DNA of 64,000 bases, taken from assembly GCF_014206975.1 (NCBI RefSeq), contig NZ_JACHOU010000003.1, forward strand, positions 1-64,000. Reading direction: 5' to 3'. The notes below the pieces were generated by a model. The model was not told the DNA's origin. It was given only the letters and a program-made list of their open reading frames with translations, and ran no database searches. Both the position numbers and the translations under genes were made by a program. Source of the stretch: Aminobacter aganoensis (GTDB lineage Bacteria > Pseudomonadota > Alphaproteobacteria > Rhizobiales > Rhizobiaceae). Numbering within the stretch: the stretch's first letter is position 1; every line of letters begins with the position of its first letter. Positions 1 through 7,459 of the stretch are shown here, in pieces.

Positions 1-111
1 CGCGTCTGGACCGGCCACGGCCGCAGCCTCGACTGGCCAACCGCACAAGGCGAAGCCTTCCTCCGCCGTGCCGTCGAAGTGAAGAACGTCTGGGTCCCCT
101 ACGGCGATTGA
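1..111 (+). CDS. Aldehyde dehydrogenase family protein, C-terminal end only (partial)
   Basis: An open frame runs from the window edge to a TGA at 109-111 and encodes 36 residues ending VKNVWVPYGD. This ending, with a basic residue, V, K/N, a W and a terminal PYG, resembles the oligomerisation tail of some NAD(P)-dependent aldehyde dehydrogenases. The catalytic Cys/Glu part lies outside the window, so substrate and cofactor cannot be judged. The gene converges on the minus-strand MarR operon and is separated from it only by two heptanucleotide arrays. The assignment rests on a short tail and is tentative. Confidence 0.5.
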   Translation, partial: RVWTGHGRSLDWPTAQGEAFLRRAVEVKNVWVPYGD

Positions 112-122
112 GGGGGAAAATG

Positions 123-178
123 AGGGAATAGGGAATAGGGAATAGGGAATAGAGAATAGAGAATAGAGAATAGAGAAC
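123..178. repeat. Heptanucleotide tandem array, left arm
   Basis: Eight perfect 7-bp units: four AGGGAAT (123-150), three AGAGAAT (151-171) and a final AGAGAAC (172-178). The array lies just after the stop of the preceding plus-strand gene. With the right arm at 192-240 it forms an imperfect inverted pair with a 13-nt spacer, so a transcript could fold into a long G-A/G-U-rich hairpin. Arrays of this type are expected to vary in copy number by slippage. Confidence 0.9.
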
Positions 179-191
179 AAGGCAGTAAGTT

Positions 192-240
192 CTCCCTACT
201 CCCTACTCCCTACTCCCTACTCCCTACTCCCTACTCCCTC
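192..240. repeat. Heptanucleotide tandem array, right arm
   Basis: Seven 7-bp units, six CTCCCTA (192-233) and a last CTCCCTC (234-240). Its reverse complement TAGGGAG differs from the left-arm unit TAGGGAA by one base, so the two arrays face each other. The last unit overlaps the stop codon of the MarR gene (TCA at 239-241), so the array begins exactly at the end of that coding region. It may act as a terminator-like structure for the two converging genes. Confidence 0.9.
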
Positions 241-667
241 AGCTTATCTTCGAAAGCAGTGCCACCAGTGTCGCCGCATCCTTGGCGGACAGTGGCGACA
301 GCGTTTCTTCGGTGATCGTGCGCGCCACCGGCACGAGCTGGTCGATCATCTGGCGGCCTTCGCCGGTCAGGCGCACCATCAGCCGCCGCTTGTCGACCTC
401 GTGCTTGGCCAGCTGCACCAGGCCGCGCGCGGCGAGCCGGTCGATCACGCCCTTGACGGTCGCCGCATCCATGGCGATCAGCCCGCCGAGCTGGTTCTGC
501 GAGGTTTCGCCGACGTCGCGCAGCTTGGCCAGTGCCGCGAATTGCGGCGGCGTCAGGTCGACGATATGCGAGGAAAAGATCGCCAGGTGGCGCTGGTTCG
601 CCTTGCGCAGGACGAAGCCGATCTGCCCCTGCAGCCGATAGTCGTTCTCGACCGCTTCCGGGCTCAT
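239..667 (-). CDS. MarR family transcriptional regulator
   Basis: A 142-residue protein with the usual MarR layout. An N-terminal dimerisation helix is followed by a winged helix-turn-helix; the segment SQNQLGGLIAMDAATVKGVIDRL is read here as the recognition region and VDKRRLMVRLTGEG as the wing with its typical DxR signature. The start ATG at 667 overlaps the stop of the upstream AA_synth gene by ATGA, making this the last gene of the six-gene minus-strand operon. It probably controls that operon in response to an aromatic or heterocyclic ligand, perhaps through the imperfect palindrome at 7283-7298. Ligand and target are inferred. Confidence 0.85.
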   Translation of the reverse strand: MSPEAVENDYRLQGQIGFVLRKANQRHLAIFSSHIVDLTPPQFAALAKLRDVGETSQNQLGGLIAMDAATVKGVIDRLAARGLVQLAKHEVDKRRLMVRLTGEGRQMIDQLVPVARTITEETLSPLSAKDAATLVALLSKIS

Positions 668-1245
668 CTCAGCCCATCCCAGGCCTTGATGTCGGAGGCC
701 TTCAATCCACCCATGCGGTCGTGGATGCGCGGACCGCAGGTCATGACCAGTGCGAAGACGATCTCGTCTGGGCGCGGGCCGTCGGGCACGCCGACTTCCA
801 TGGCGTCGAAATGGCTGCGCACATAGGCGGCGTTGATGTGCCCGACCGGCACGTCCATGCGCGCGCCGAAACCGCCGAGCTTCTTCGCCGAAGGCACGAT
901 CGCCTTGGCCTCGCCCAGCCTTTCGCGCATGGCGTAGCCGCCGGGCACATGCCACAGCGCGCCATGTTCCAGCTCGCCGGCGCTGCCGACGATGGCACCC
1001 TTGCCATAGCCGTCGATGGTCCTGGCGTCGCCGAGCGCCGAGATCAGCCGGTCGGTCAGCATCAGCCCGAGCGGCTTGAGGTCGTCCATGGCGCTCTGCA
1101 GCTCCTCGACATGGCGACCGGCAAACGGGTTCCTCACCACCGCAAGGGCCGCAGCGCGGCGGCGCGGCTGCTGGGCGGGCGGGCCGCCATCGTGGAATAT
1201 CTCTTCGACGGTGACCGCGATCTTGCGGATCGGAAACTCATGCAT
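664..1245 (-). CDS. Amino acid synthesis family protein (AA_synth / DUF1185)
   Basis: A 193-residue soluble protein that matches from memory the AA_synth (DUF1185) family, despite that name a family of unknown biochemical role. Features are an N-terminal KIAVTVEEIFHDGG segment, a central Gly-rich GYGKGAIVGSAGELEHGALWH and a C-terminal stretch with MDVPVGHINAAYVRSHFD. No signal peptide or membrane segment is seen. Its first 8 nt overlap the end of the UPF0280 gene and its stop overlaps the MarR start, so it is made with the hydroxylase/reductase operon. In that context it could handle a ring-derived intermediate, but nothing in the sequence proves it. Confidence 0.8.
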   Translation of the reverse strand: MHEFPIRKIAVTVEEIFHDGGPPAQQPRRRAAALAVVRNPFAGRHVEELQSAMDDLKPLGLMLTDRLISALGDARTIDGYGKGAIVGSAGELEHGALWHVPGGYAMRERLGEAKAIVPSAKKLGGFGARMDVPVGHINAAYVRSHFDAMEVGVPDGPRPDEIVFALVMTCGPRIHDRMGGLKASDIKAWDGLR

Positions 1246-2107
1246 GGCTCAGTACCCCCCTCGTGAACCGCTCAGCCGGCATGCCGCTGACACGATGTTC
1301 GCCTGCAAGGAATAATACGGCAGTCTGGATCGACCCTTGCCGCCGCATCCGGTCGGCGACCGTAAGCCCGGCGTCGAGCGCCCGGTCGATCTCCGGCGGC
1401 GTCAGCAAACCGACACCGGTGGTCACCGGCCTGTCGCCGAGATCGCTGTCGGGAGCCAGATCGCGCGCCGGCCGCCGCGCGATCGCCAGGTGGCCCGGCA
1501 GGTCGACGGCATTGGCGATCAGCGTTGCCGCCGCGTCGGCCGCTGCCGCGCTCGCCGCAAGGACAGTGACCGCATCGGCGATGCCGAGCGAAAAGCTGCG
1601 CCCGCGCCAGCCGCTGGTGGCGATGCCGCGCACGGGATCCTGCCAGCGGATCGTCAGCCGGTCGGCGAGGCCATGGCCGGTGCCGGCGATGGCCGCCGAC
1701 ATCTGCGCGCCCGGCGCGATATGCAGCGCTACGTCGCCGCCATTGTTGACATAGGCCCGGTCGAGCCGGCGCCCGGCGACCATCGCCGCCAGCATCTCGT
1801 CGGCGACCGAGCCGGCGACGGCGGCCATCGGCGTGATGAACCGTCGCGCCAGCGGCGCGACCGCCGCTTCCATGCGCCGTGCCGTCGCGCTGGCGAAGTG
1901 CCGGGGGCTGGTCGAAGCCGGGCGGCGCAGCTCGCCCAGCTCTGCGACCAATTCGGGCAATATGGCCGGGAAGCGCTCGATCGCCTGGCCATAGGCGGCG
2001 CGCAGTTCGTCGCTCGCGCCGAAACCCTCGACGATCAGGTCAATCGGCCCGTGGTTGAGATGCAGACGGCGCCCGTCCGGCAGCCAGTGTGCCTGCGCGC
2101 CGTTCAT
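1238..2107 (-). CDS. UPF0280 family protein (ApbE-like fold)
   Basis: A 289-residue protein recognisable as UPF0280, a family that shares the ApbE superfamily fold. Visible family features are FITPMAAVAGSVADEML in the middle, the AYVNNGGDVALH strand and SGWRGRSFSLGIADAVTVLA near the nucleotide-binding region. ApbE proteins transfer FMN to proteins; UPF0280 members have no firmly established reaction. The start ATG (2107) overlaps the stop of the 6-hydroxynicotinate-reductase-like gene by ATGA. Because the characterised reductase carries covalent flavin, a role as flavin-attachment or maturation factor for its neighbour is a reasonable hypothesis (see findings). Confidence 0.85.
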   Translation of the reverse strand: MNGAQAHWLPDGRRLHLNHGPIDLIVEGFGASDELRAAYGQAIERFPAILPELVAELGELRRPASTSPRHFASATARRMEAAVAPLARRFITPMAAVAGSVADEMLAAMVAGRRLDRAYVNNGGDVALHIAPGAQMSAAIAGTGHGLADRLTIRWQDPVRGIATSGWRGRSFSLGIADAVTVLAASAAAADAAATLIANAVDLPGHLAIARRPARDLAPDSDLGDRPVTTGVGLLTPPEIDRALDAGLTVADRMRRQGSIQTAVLFLAGEHRVSGMPAERFTRGVLSHA

Positions 2108-3639
2108 GGCGAACTGCCCGGCTTAGCCCGGCGCAGTTGCACCAGCGGCGGCCAGGGATTGTCCGCCATCGCCGCTGCCACGGCCCGCTCGTTGAAGTAT
2201 TCGCCGCCGCGCGCGAGCACGTCGCCAATGCTGCGGATGTCGGCCTCGTAGCCGCCGAGCGCCAGGTAGTCGTCCTTGCGCAGCGTGAATTCGATCGGGG
2301 CCACCAGCGCCGGCGTCGGCACGTAGCCGAAGGCGCCATCGGGCACGCGGGTGACGTCGACCATCAGCGTGATGCCGCCTCCCGGCCAGACATAGACCGG
2401 CGCCCCGCCGACGGTGACATAGGTTTTCAGCCCATGGACGGAGCGGGTCAGGTTGACCGGGTTTTCGGTGACCCCGGCGCGCAGCGAACCGCCTGCGCCG
2501 CCGACGAACAGCACGGTGCACAAAGCCGGCTCACAATTGTCCTCGATCAGCCCGACCGACTTGCGCAGCCGTTCGGGAAACGGCTTTTCGACTGGCTTGA
2601 GCGCCTCGTCCAGCTCGTAGTAGGCAAACTGCTCGCCCGTCGTCGACACCATCAGCAGCGACAGGCCGGGCCGTGCGCCCTTCTTGGCGTTCCAGTCGCC
2701 GAGGATGGCGAGGGGATCGGAGATCGACGTGCCGCCCCAGCCGAGACCGGGCTCCGATACCTTGAAATAGCGCCCCGGCGTCGATTTCCGCCCGAGGATC
2801 CGGATCCCCGTGTCTTCCCAGCCCAGCACCTTGCCGGCCTGGTGCTCGGACACGACGCCAGTGATGTGATCGTCGACCACCACCACCTCGTCGACCAGGC
2901 CACGCCATTGCGTGCCGAACATGCCGATGGTCGCCGAGCCGCAGCCGACCCGCATGCGGTGTTCGGCCTGGCCGTCGATGACCGGGGGCTTGCCGGCTTC
3001 GACGACCACGGTCGCGCCGCCGTCGATGGTCAGCTCGACCGGCTTCTTGTTGCAAAGCTCGAGCAGGGTCTCGCAGGTCGCCCGCCCCTCGGATTTCGAG
3101 CCGCCGGTCAGGTGGTGCACGCCGCCGAGCGACAGCATCTGCGAGCCGTATTCGCCCGTCGTCACATGGCCGACCGCCTCGCCCTGGGCGCGCACGGTCG
3201 CTGTCTCCAGGCCGAGATGGCGGTCGGTGTCGATCTTCACCTTGACGCCGCAATAAGAGAAGATGCCCTCGGTGACGACGGTCACAAGGTCGACGCCCTC
3301 GACCTCCTGGCTGACGATGAATGGTGCTGGCTTGTAATCGGGATAGGTCGTGCCGGAACCGATGGCGGTGACGAAATGCCGGCCGGTGTTGACCAGTTCG
3401 CCGTCCCAGGGCTCGTCGCCGAACGGCACCAGCGGGGCGCCGCGCTCGACGGCATAGTCGAGCACGCGCACGGGATCGCAGCGCACGATGCGGTTGCCGA
3501 AATTGCCGTAGCGGTCGCAGGCGCCGGTGCGGCCCTCGGCGATGTAGCACATGACCGGGCAGGCATCGCAGCGCAGCTTCTCGCCTGCCTGCCTGTCGCC
3601 GGCCTCATGCGTTTCGAAGCGCTCGGACAATTCGTTCAT
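2104..3639 (-). CDS. 6-hydroxynicotinate reductase-like Fe-S flavoprotein
   Basis: A 511-residue protein resembling 6-hydroxynicotinate reductase of Eubacterium barkeri, which reduces 6-hydroxynicotinate to tetrahydro-6-oxonicotinate and contains Fe-S clusters and covalent flavin. The N-terminus has a cysteine cluster C24-x2-C27-x3-C31-x9-C41, with another Cys at 54, suited to an Fe-S cluster. Further cysteines occur at CETLLELC and VGCGSATIG. The rest is a large globular domain with many Gly-rich loops. It sits between the Mo hydroxylase and UPF0280 genes with ATGA overlaps on both sides. The actual ring substrate in this organism is unknown. Confidence 0.8.
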   Translation of the reverse strand: MNELSERFETHEAGDRQAGEKLRCDACPVMCYIAEGRTGACDRYGNFGNRIVRCDPVRVLDYAVERGAPLVPFGDEPWDGELVNTGRHFVTAIGSGTTYPDYKPAPFIVSQEVEGVDLVTVVTEGIFSYCGVKVKIDTDRHLGLETATVRAQGEAVGHVTTGEYGSQMLSLGGVHHLTGGSKSEGRATCETLLELCNKKPVELTIDGGATVVVEAGKPPVIDGQAEHRMRVGCGSATIGMFGTQWRGLVDEVVVVDDHITGVVSEHQAGKVLGWEDTGIRILGRKSTPGRYFKVSEPGLGWGGTSISDPLAILGDWNAKKGARPGLSLLMVSTTGEQFAYYELDEALKPVEKPFPERLRKSVGLIEDNCEPALCTVLFVGGAGGSLRAGVTENPVNLTRSVHGLKTYVTVGGAPVYVWPGGGITLMVDVTRVPDGAFGYVPTPALVAPIEFTLRKDDYLALGGYEADIRSIGDVLARGGEYFNERAVAAAMADNPWPPLVQLRRAKPGSSP

Positions 3640-6395
3640 CGCGATCGGGCCCGATTTATTGCCTCCACGATACGCGTCGGGCTTGCCGGAAGCTTGCGGA
3701 CCGAAGCGCCGGTGGCGTGGCGGATGGCGTTGAGGATCGCCGGTGCCGTCGGGATCAGCACGTGCTCGCCCAAGCCCTTGGCGCCGAACGGTCCTTCCGG
3801 GTCCGGAACTTCCACCAGAACGGTCTCGATCGGCGGCACATCGCCGATCGTCGGAATCAGGTAGTCATGCAGGTTCTCGGTGCGGCCGGGGATGTATTCC
3901 TCCATCAGCGCCATGCCGATGCCCTGGGCGATGCCACCTTCGATCTGGCCTTCGGCGAGCAGCGGGTTGATCGCTTTGCCGACATCGTGCGCGGCGGTGA
4001 TTTTGATCAGCTTCACCGTTCCCAGCGCCATGTCGACCTCGAGCTCGGCGATCTGCGCGCCATAGCCATAGACCGCGTAGGGCTTGCCCTGGCCTCTGGC
4101 GTCGAGCGGCGTGGTCGGCGGGTCGTAGCTCTCCTCGGCGGCGAAGACGAGGCCGTCGCCATCGGGCGCAAGCAGCGCCAGGTCGATGCGCCGCCGTTCT
4201 CCGCCCTCATGCACCAGAAGCAGCCCGCCGGACAGCAATTGCAGCGATGCATCCGCGGAGACGTTGGCGTAGCGCAGGATGCGTTCGCGCAAGGTGCGTG
4301 CGGCCTTTTCCGCTGCCTTGCCCGAGACATAGGTCTGGCGCGACGCCGAGGTCTTGCCGGCATCGGGCGTGATTGCGGTGTCGGCGCTGCGCAGCGTGAA
4401 ATCGCCAAGCGGCAGGCCGAGCGCGTCGGCGGCGATCTGGGCAACCACCGTGTTCGAGCCCTGGCCGATGTCGACCGCGCCCTGGTGCAGCGCCACCTTG
4501 CCATCGGGCGTGATGCCGAGCTTGATGGTCGAGGGGTTGGGCAGTGAGGTGTTGCCGCAGCCATACCAGCACGAGGCGATGCCGACGCCGCGCCGGACGA
4601 CGCTCTGCGAAGCATTGAAGATGTCCGCGTCCGTCAGTGCGCGCGTCCAGTGTGGCGCGAGAGCAGTGAGGCAGTCGGCGATGCCGACGCCGGCTTCGAG
4701 CCGCTGGCCAGTTACCGTTTCGGAGCCGTTTCGAAGGGCATTCTGCAAGCGGATTTGCAGGCGGTCGATGCCGAGGCGATAGGCAAGCGCGTCGAACAGC
4801 GTTTCCTGCATCAGCGTCGCCTGCGGCACGCCGAAACCGCGGAACGCGCCCGACACCGGGCCGTTGGTGTGGATGGCGCGGGCGACGCCGCGGTAGTTGG
4901 GCGTGGCGTAAGGGCCCGATGCATGCACCGGCACGCGGTTGGCGACTGTGGGTCCGAAACTGGCATAGGCGCCGGTGTTGAAGTCGCCGGAAAAGACCAT
5001 GCCGCGGATCGTGCCGTCGGCATCGGCGCCGATCGTCGCCTGCATGGCGGCGGGATGGCGCTTGGTGGTCGAGGCCATCGAGTCCGTGCGCGTATAGGCA
5101 AGGGCCGCCGGCCGGCCGGTCTTCAGCGCAACGAGGCCGATCAGCGGCTGCAGCGAGACATCGATTTTCGAGCCGAAGCCGCCGCCGGTCGCAGTCGGCA
5201 CGACGCGGACCTTGTCAGGCGCGAGACCGAGGACCCGCGCCGTGTCGTCGCGGTCCATGTGCGGCGCCTGCGTGCAGGCGACGATGGTGAGCACGCCGTC
5301 GTCGACGAATGCATAGCCGGCTTCCGGCTCGATATAGGCGTGTTCGACATAGCAGGTTTCGATCTCGCTCGAGACGATGACAGCGGCATTGGCAAGCGCC
5401 GTCTCAGGATCGCCGCGCTCGGCCACGCCCTGCACCAGGATATTGTCCGGCCGGTGGGCATGGACCAGCGCGGCGCCCGCCGCCTGTGCCGTGGCGGGCT
5501 CCATCGCTGCCGGCAGCTCGTGCCATTGTATCGGGAATTCGGCGAGGTCGAGTTCGCGGGCGACCCAGCCTTCGCAGGCCACCAGCGCCACCGCCTCGCC
5601 GCGGAACCGGGCCTCGCTATCGGCCAGCGCCGGCTGGTCGGCGAAGGGCGGGATGACGCCGAAGCAGTTGACGCCGGGAATGTCGGCGGCGGTGAAGACG
5701 GCCGCGACACCGGCATTGCCGGCGATATAGGCGTCGAGATCGCCGAAGCTGAACGCGGCGCGGTGGTGCGGCGAGCGGACGACCAGCACCGACAGCGCAT
5801 CCGCGGGGAACGAATCGCCGCCGAATTTTTCGGCACCCGTCACCTTCGCCACGCCGTCGAGCCTGACCGGCGAGGCGCCGACCGCCTGGCCTGCGGGCGG
5901 CAGGCGCAAATCCGGATCGCCGCCCGGCAGGTGCCGATGCGCATCCAGGACCGCTGCCACGATCTTGCGATAGCCGGTGCAGCGGCAGAGCACACCGCCC
6001 AGCGCATCCTGCACCTCGGCTTCGCTGGGAGACGCGTTGCGTTCGAGCAGCGCGGTCGCCGCCACGAGGATTCCCGGCGTGCAGATGCCGCATTGTGCTG
6101 CGCCATGGGCCAGCAGCGAGGCCTGGAGGGCAGACAGCCCGCCGCCGCCGAGACCTTCGACGGTTCGCACCGCAGCACCTTCCACCGAAGCCATCGGCAA
6201 CAGGCAGGCGCAGACCGGCTCGCCGTCGAGCATTACCGTGCAGGCGCCGCAATCGCCGGCATCGCAGCCGACCTTGGTGCCGGTGAGCCCGAGGTCGTCG
6301 CGCAGCACCGACGACAGCCGCCGCAGCGGCGCTGTCGACACCGACGCCGGCGCGCCGTTGACGATGAAGCCGATCGGCGCGCGCTCGGTTTTCAT
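3636..6395 (-). CDS. Fused 2Fe-2S / molybdopterin-binding hydroxylase (xanthine dehydrogenase family)
   Basis: A 919-residue fusion of two usually separate subunits. Residues about 1-160 carry both [2Fe-2S] sites: the plant-type set C44-x4-C49-x2-C52 with C64, then CGIC and LCRCTGY. Residues about 170-919 are the Mo-pterin catalytic part with GGGFGSKID, the Gln-rich VDIGQGSNT segment and a C-terminal GAKGLGEH whose Glu is the expected base for hydroxylation beside a ring nitrogen. The chosen start MKTERAPIG (ATG 6395) overlaps the stop of the FAD subunit by ATGA. A longer upstream reading would run into that gene. It likely hydroxylates an N-heterocycle and passes electrons to the FAD subunit. 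Confidence 0.9.
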   Translation of the reverse strand: MKTERAPIGFIVNGAPASVSTAPLRRLSSVLRDDLGLTGTKVGCDAGDCGACTVMLDGEPVCACLLPMASVEGAAVRTVEGLGGGGLSALQASLLAHGAAQCGICTPGILVAATALLERNASPSEAEVQDALGGVLCRCTGYRKIVAAVLDAHRHLPGGDPDLRLPPAGQAVGASPVRLDGVAKVTGAEKFGGDSFPADALSVLVVRSPHHRAAFSFGDLDAYIAGNAGVAAVFTAADIPGVNCFGVIPPFADQPALADSEARFRGEAVALVACEGWVARELDLAEFPIQWHELPAAMEPATAQAAGAALVHAHRPDNILVQGVAERGDPETALANAAVIVSSEIETCYVEHAYIEPEAGYAFVDDGVLTIVACTQAPHMDRDDTARVLGLAPDKVRVVPTATGGGFGSKIDVSLQPLIGLVALKTGRPAALAYTRTDSMASTTKRHPAAMQATIGADADGTIRGMVFSGDFNTGAYASFGPTVANRVPVHASGPYATPNYRGVARAIHTNGPVSGAFRGFGVPQATLMQETLFDALAYRLGIDRLQIRLQNALRNGSETVTGQRLEAGVGIADCLTALAPHWTRALTDADIFNASQSVVRRGVGIASCWYGCGNTSLPNPSTIKLGITPDGKVALHQGAVDIGQGSNTVVAQIAADALGLPLGDFTLRSADTAITPDAGKTSASRQTYVSGKAAEKAARTLRERILRYANVSADASLQLLSGGLLLVHEGGERRRIDLALLAPDGDGLVFAAEESYDPPTTPLDARGQGKPYAVYGYGAQIAELEVDMALGTVKLIKITAAHDVGKAINPLLAEGQIEGGIAQGIGMALMEEYIPGRTENLHDYLIPTIGDVPPIETVLVEVPDPEGPFGAKGLGEHVLIPTAPAILNAIRHATGASVRKLPASPTRIVEAINRARSR

Positions 6396-7249
6396 GCCGC
6401 CGCCCGTTTGTCGCTCGCGCCTGCCGCCTGCACCAGCGCGCGCGCCACGATTTCCCGCGCCGCCGCCCGCCGGTAGCCGGCAGTGGCGCGCACGTCGTCG
6501 ATCGGCGACAATTCGACGAAGGCAGCACTGCCGACGATCCGTTCGATGAGCTCCGGAGGCTGGCCGGCCAGTTCGCGCTCCAGCCCGTGCAGCCGCTGCG
6601 CCACCGCCGAGCACGAACCCACCGCGACCGCTGCCGTGGTCATGCGTCCTTCGCCGTCGAGGACGACGCGCGCTGCCGCCATGGCGATGGAGATGACGAG
6701 GTAGCGCCGCGCCCCAAGCTTGTAAAAGGCCGAATTGCCGGCAGTCGTCGCCCTGGGGACCCGCACCGCGGTCACCATCTCGTCGTCCCGCAGGATTGTC
6801 TTGCGGTTGCCGACGACGAACTGGTGCAGCGCAACGATCCGCGTGGCGTGCCGCGATCGCAGCTCAAGCTCGGCATCAAGCACCAGCAGCGCCGGAACGC
6901 CGTCCGCCGCCGGCGAGGCGTTGCAGATGTTGCCGGCGACCGACGCCACGTTCTGGATCTGGACCGAGCCGATTTCGCGCGCCGCCTGCTTCAGGGTGTC
7001 GAAGGCCGGCGGCAGCGGCGTATGCAGCAACTCCGTCCAGCTTGTGCGGGCGCCGATGACGAGATGGCTGTCGGTCCAGGCGATGCCGCGCAGCGCGGCG
7101 ATGCCGTTGATGTCGATGACATCCTGTTGCAGCGGGCGGCTGCCGAGGGCGGGGTAGAAGTCGGTCGCTCCGGCCAGGATGCGCCACGACCCTTCGCTGA
7201 GCAGCGCGAGCGCTTCATCGAGCGTCTTGGGTTTCGCGTAACGGGTCAC
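6392..7249 (-). CDS. FAD-binding subunit of molybdenum hydroxylase
   Basis: A 285-residue protein of the FAD_binding_5 / CO dehydrogenase medium-subunit family. It shows the N-terminal RYAKPKTLDEALALL helix, the pyrophosphate loop ILAGATDFYPALG, and ASVAGNICNASPAADG, both typical FAD contacts, followed by the C-terminal domain. The start is GTG at 7249: a strong GGAGG lies at 7256-7260, six bases upstream. A possible ATG at 7291 lies inside an operator-like palindrome and has no ribosome-binding site. First gene of the operon; its stop overlaps the start of the Mo subunit. Confidence 0.85.
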   Translation of the reverse strand: MTRYAKPKTLDEALALLSEGSWRILAGATDFYPALGSRPLQQDVIDINGIAALRGIAWTDSHLVIGARTSWTELLHTPLPPAFDTLKQAAREIGSVQIQNVASVAGNICNASPAADGVPALLVLDAELELRSRHATRIVALHQFVVGNRKTILRDDEMVTAVRVPRATTAGNSAFYKLGARRYLVISIAMAAARVVLDGEGRMTTAAVAVGSCSAVAQRLHGLERELAGQPPELIERIVGSAAFVELSPIDDVRATAGYRRAAAREIVARALVQAAGASDKRAAA

Positions 7250-7282
7250 GCAATGCCTCCCGGCATGCCGCCGGACAAAACT

Positions 7283-7298
7283 CATTCGCATGCAAATG
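7283..7298. promoter_or_regulatory. Candidate MarR-type operator in the pncA/hydroxylase divergent region
   Basis: An imperfect 16-bp palindrome, CATTCGCATGCAAATG, with one mismatched pair. It lies 34-49 bp upstream of the GTG start of the FAD subunit gene, in the 210-bp region between the hydroxylase operon and pncA. Length and form suit a MarR-dimer site, and the operon ends in a MarR gene. Binding is inferred only. Confidence 0.45.
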
Positions 7299-7459
7299 AT
7301 AGCTCGCTGCGACCTTTTGTCAAAGCCGTTACGTCGCGTGAGGGCCGGCCCCTTGGACCGCCGCGGCCAGTTTGGCGGTTGACGCGGGCGGCCATCTGGT
7401 CGAGTTTCAGCGGCCGCCGGGACGGCGGCTCCACTCGACGCAGGTTTGATGGAGGCTCC

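Noticed and set aside
123-240. CRISPR array
   Set aside because: Units are 7 bp without spacers and no cas genes are present; this is simple tandem repetition.
2089-3864. A 591-codon open frame on the plus strand opposite the reductase gene
   Set aside because: High-GC antisense shadow: Arg/His/Asp-rich composition, no family features, and the opposite strand encodes a well-supported enzyme. The same applies to long antisense frames at 4650-6476, 13184-14452, 36904-38361 and 59518-61116.
6396-6614. An N-terminal extension of the Mo hydroxylase to 6614
   Set aside because: The extra 73 residues overlap the FAD-subunit gene in another frame and are Arg/Ala-rich without family match; the start at 6395 has the ATGA coupling seen throughout the operon.
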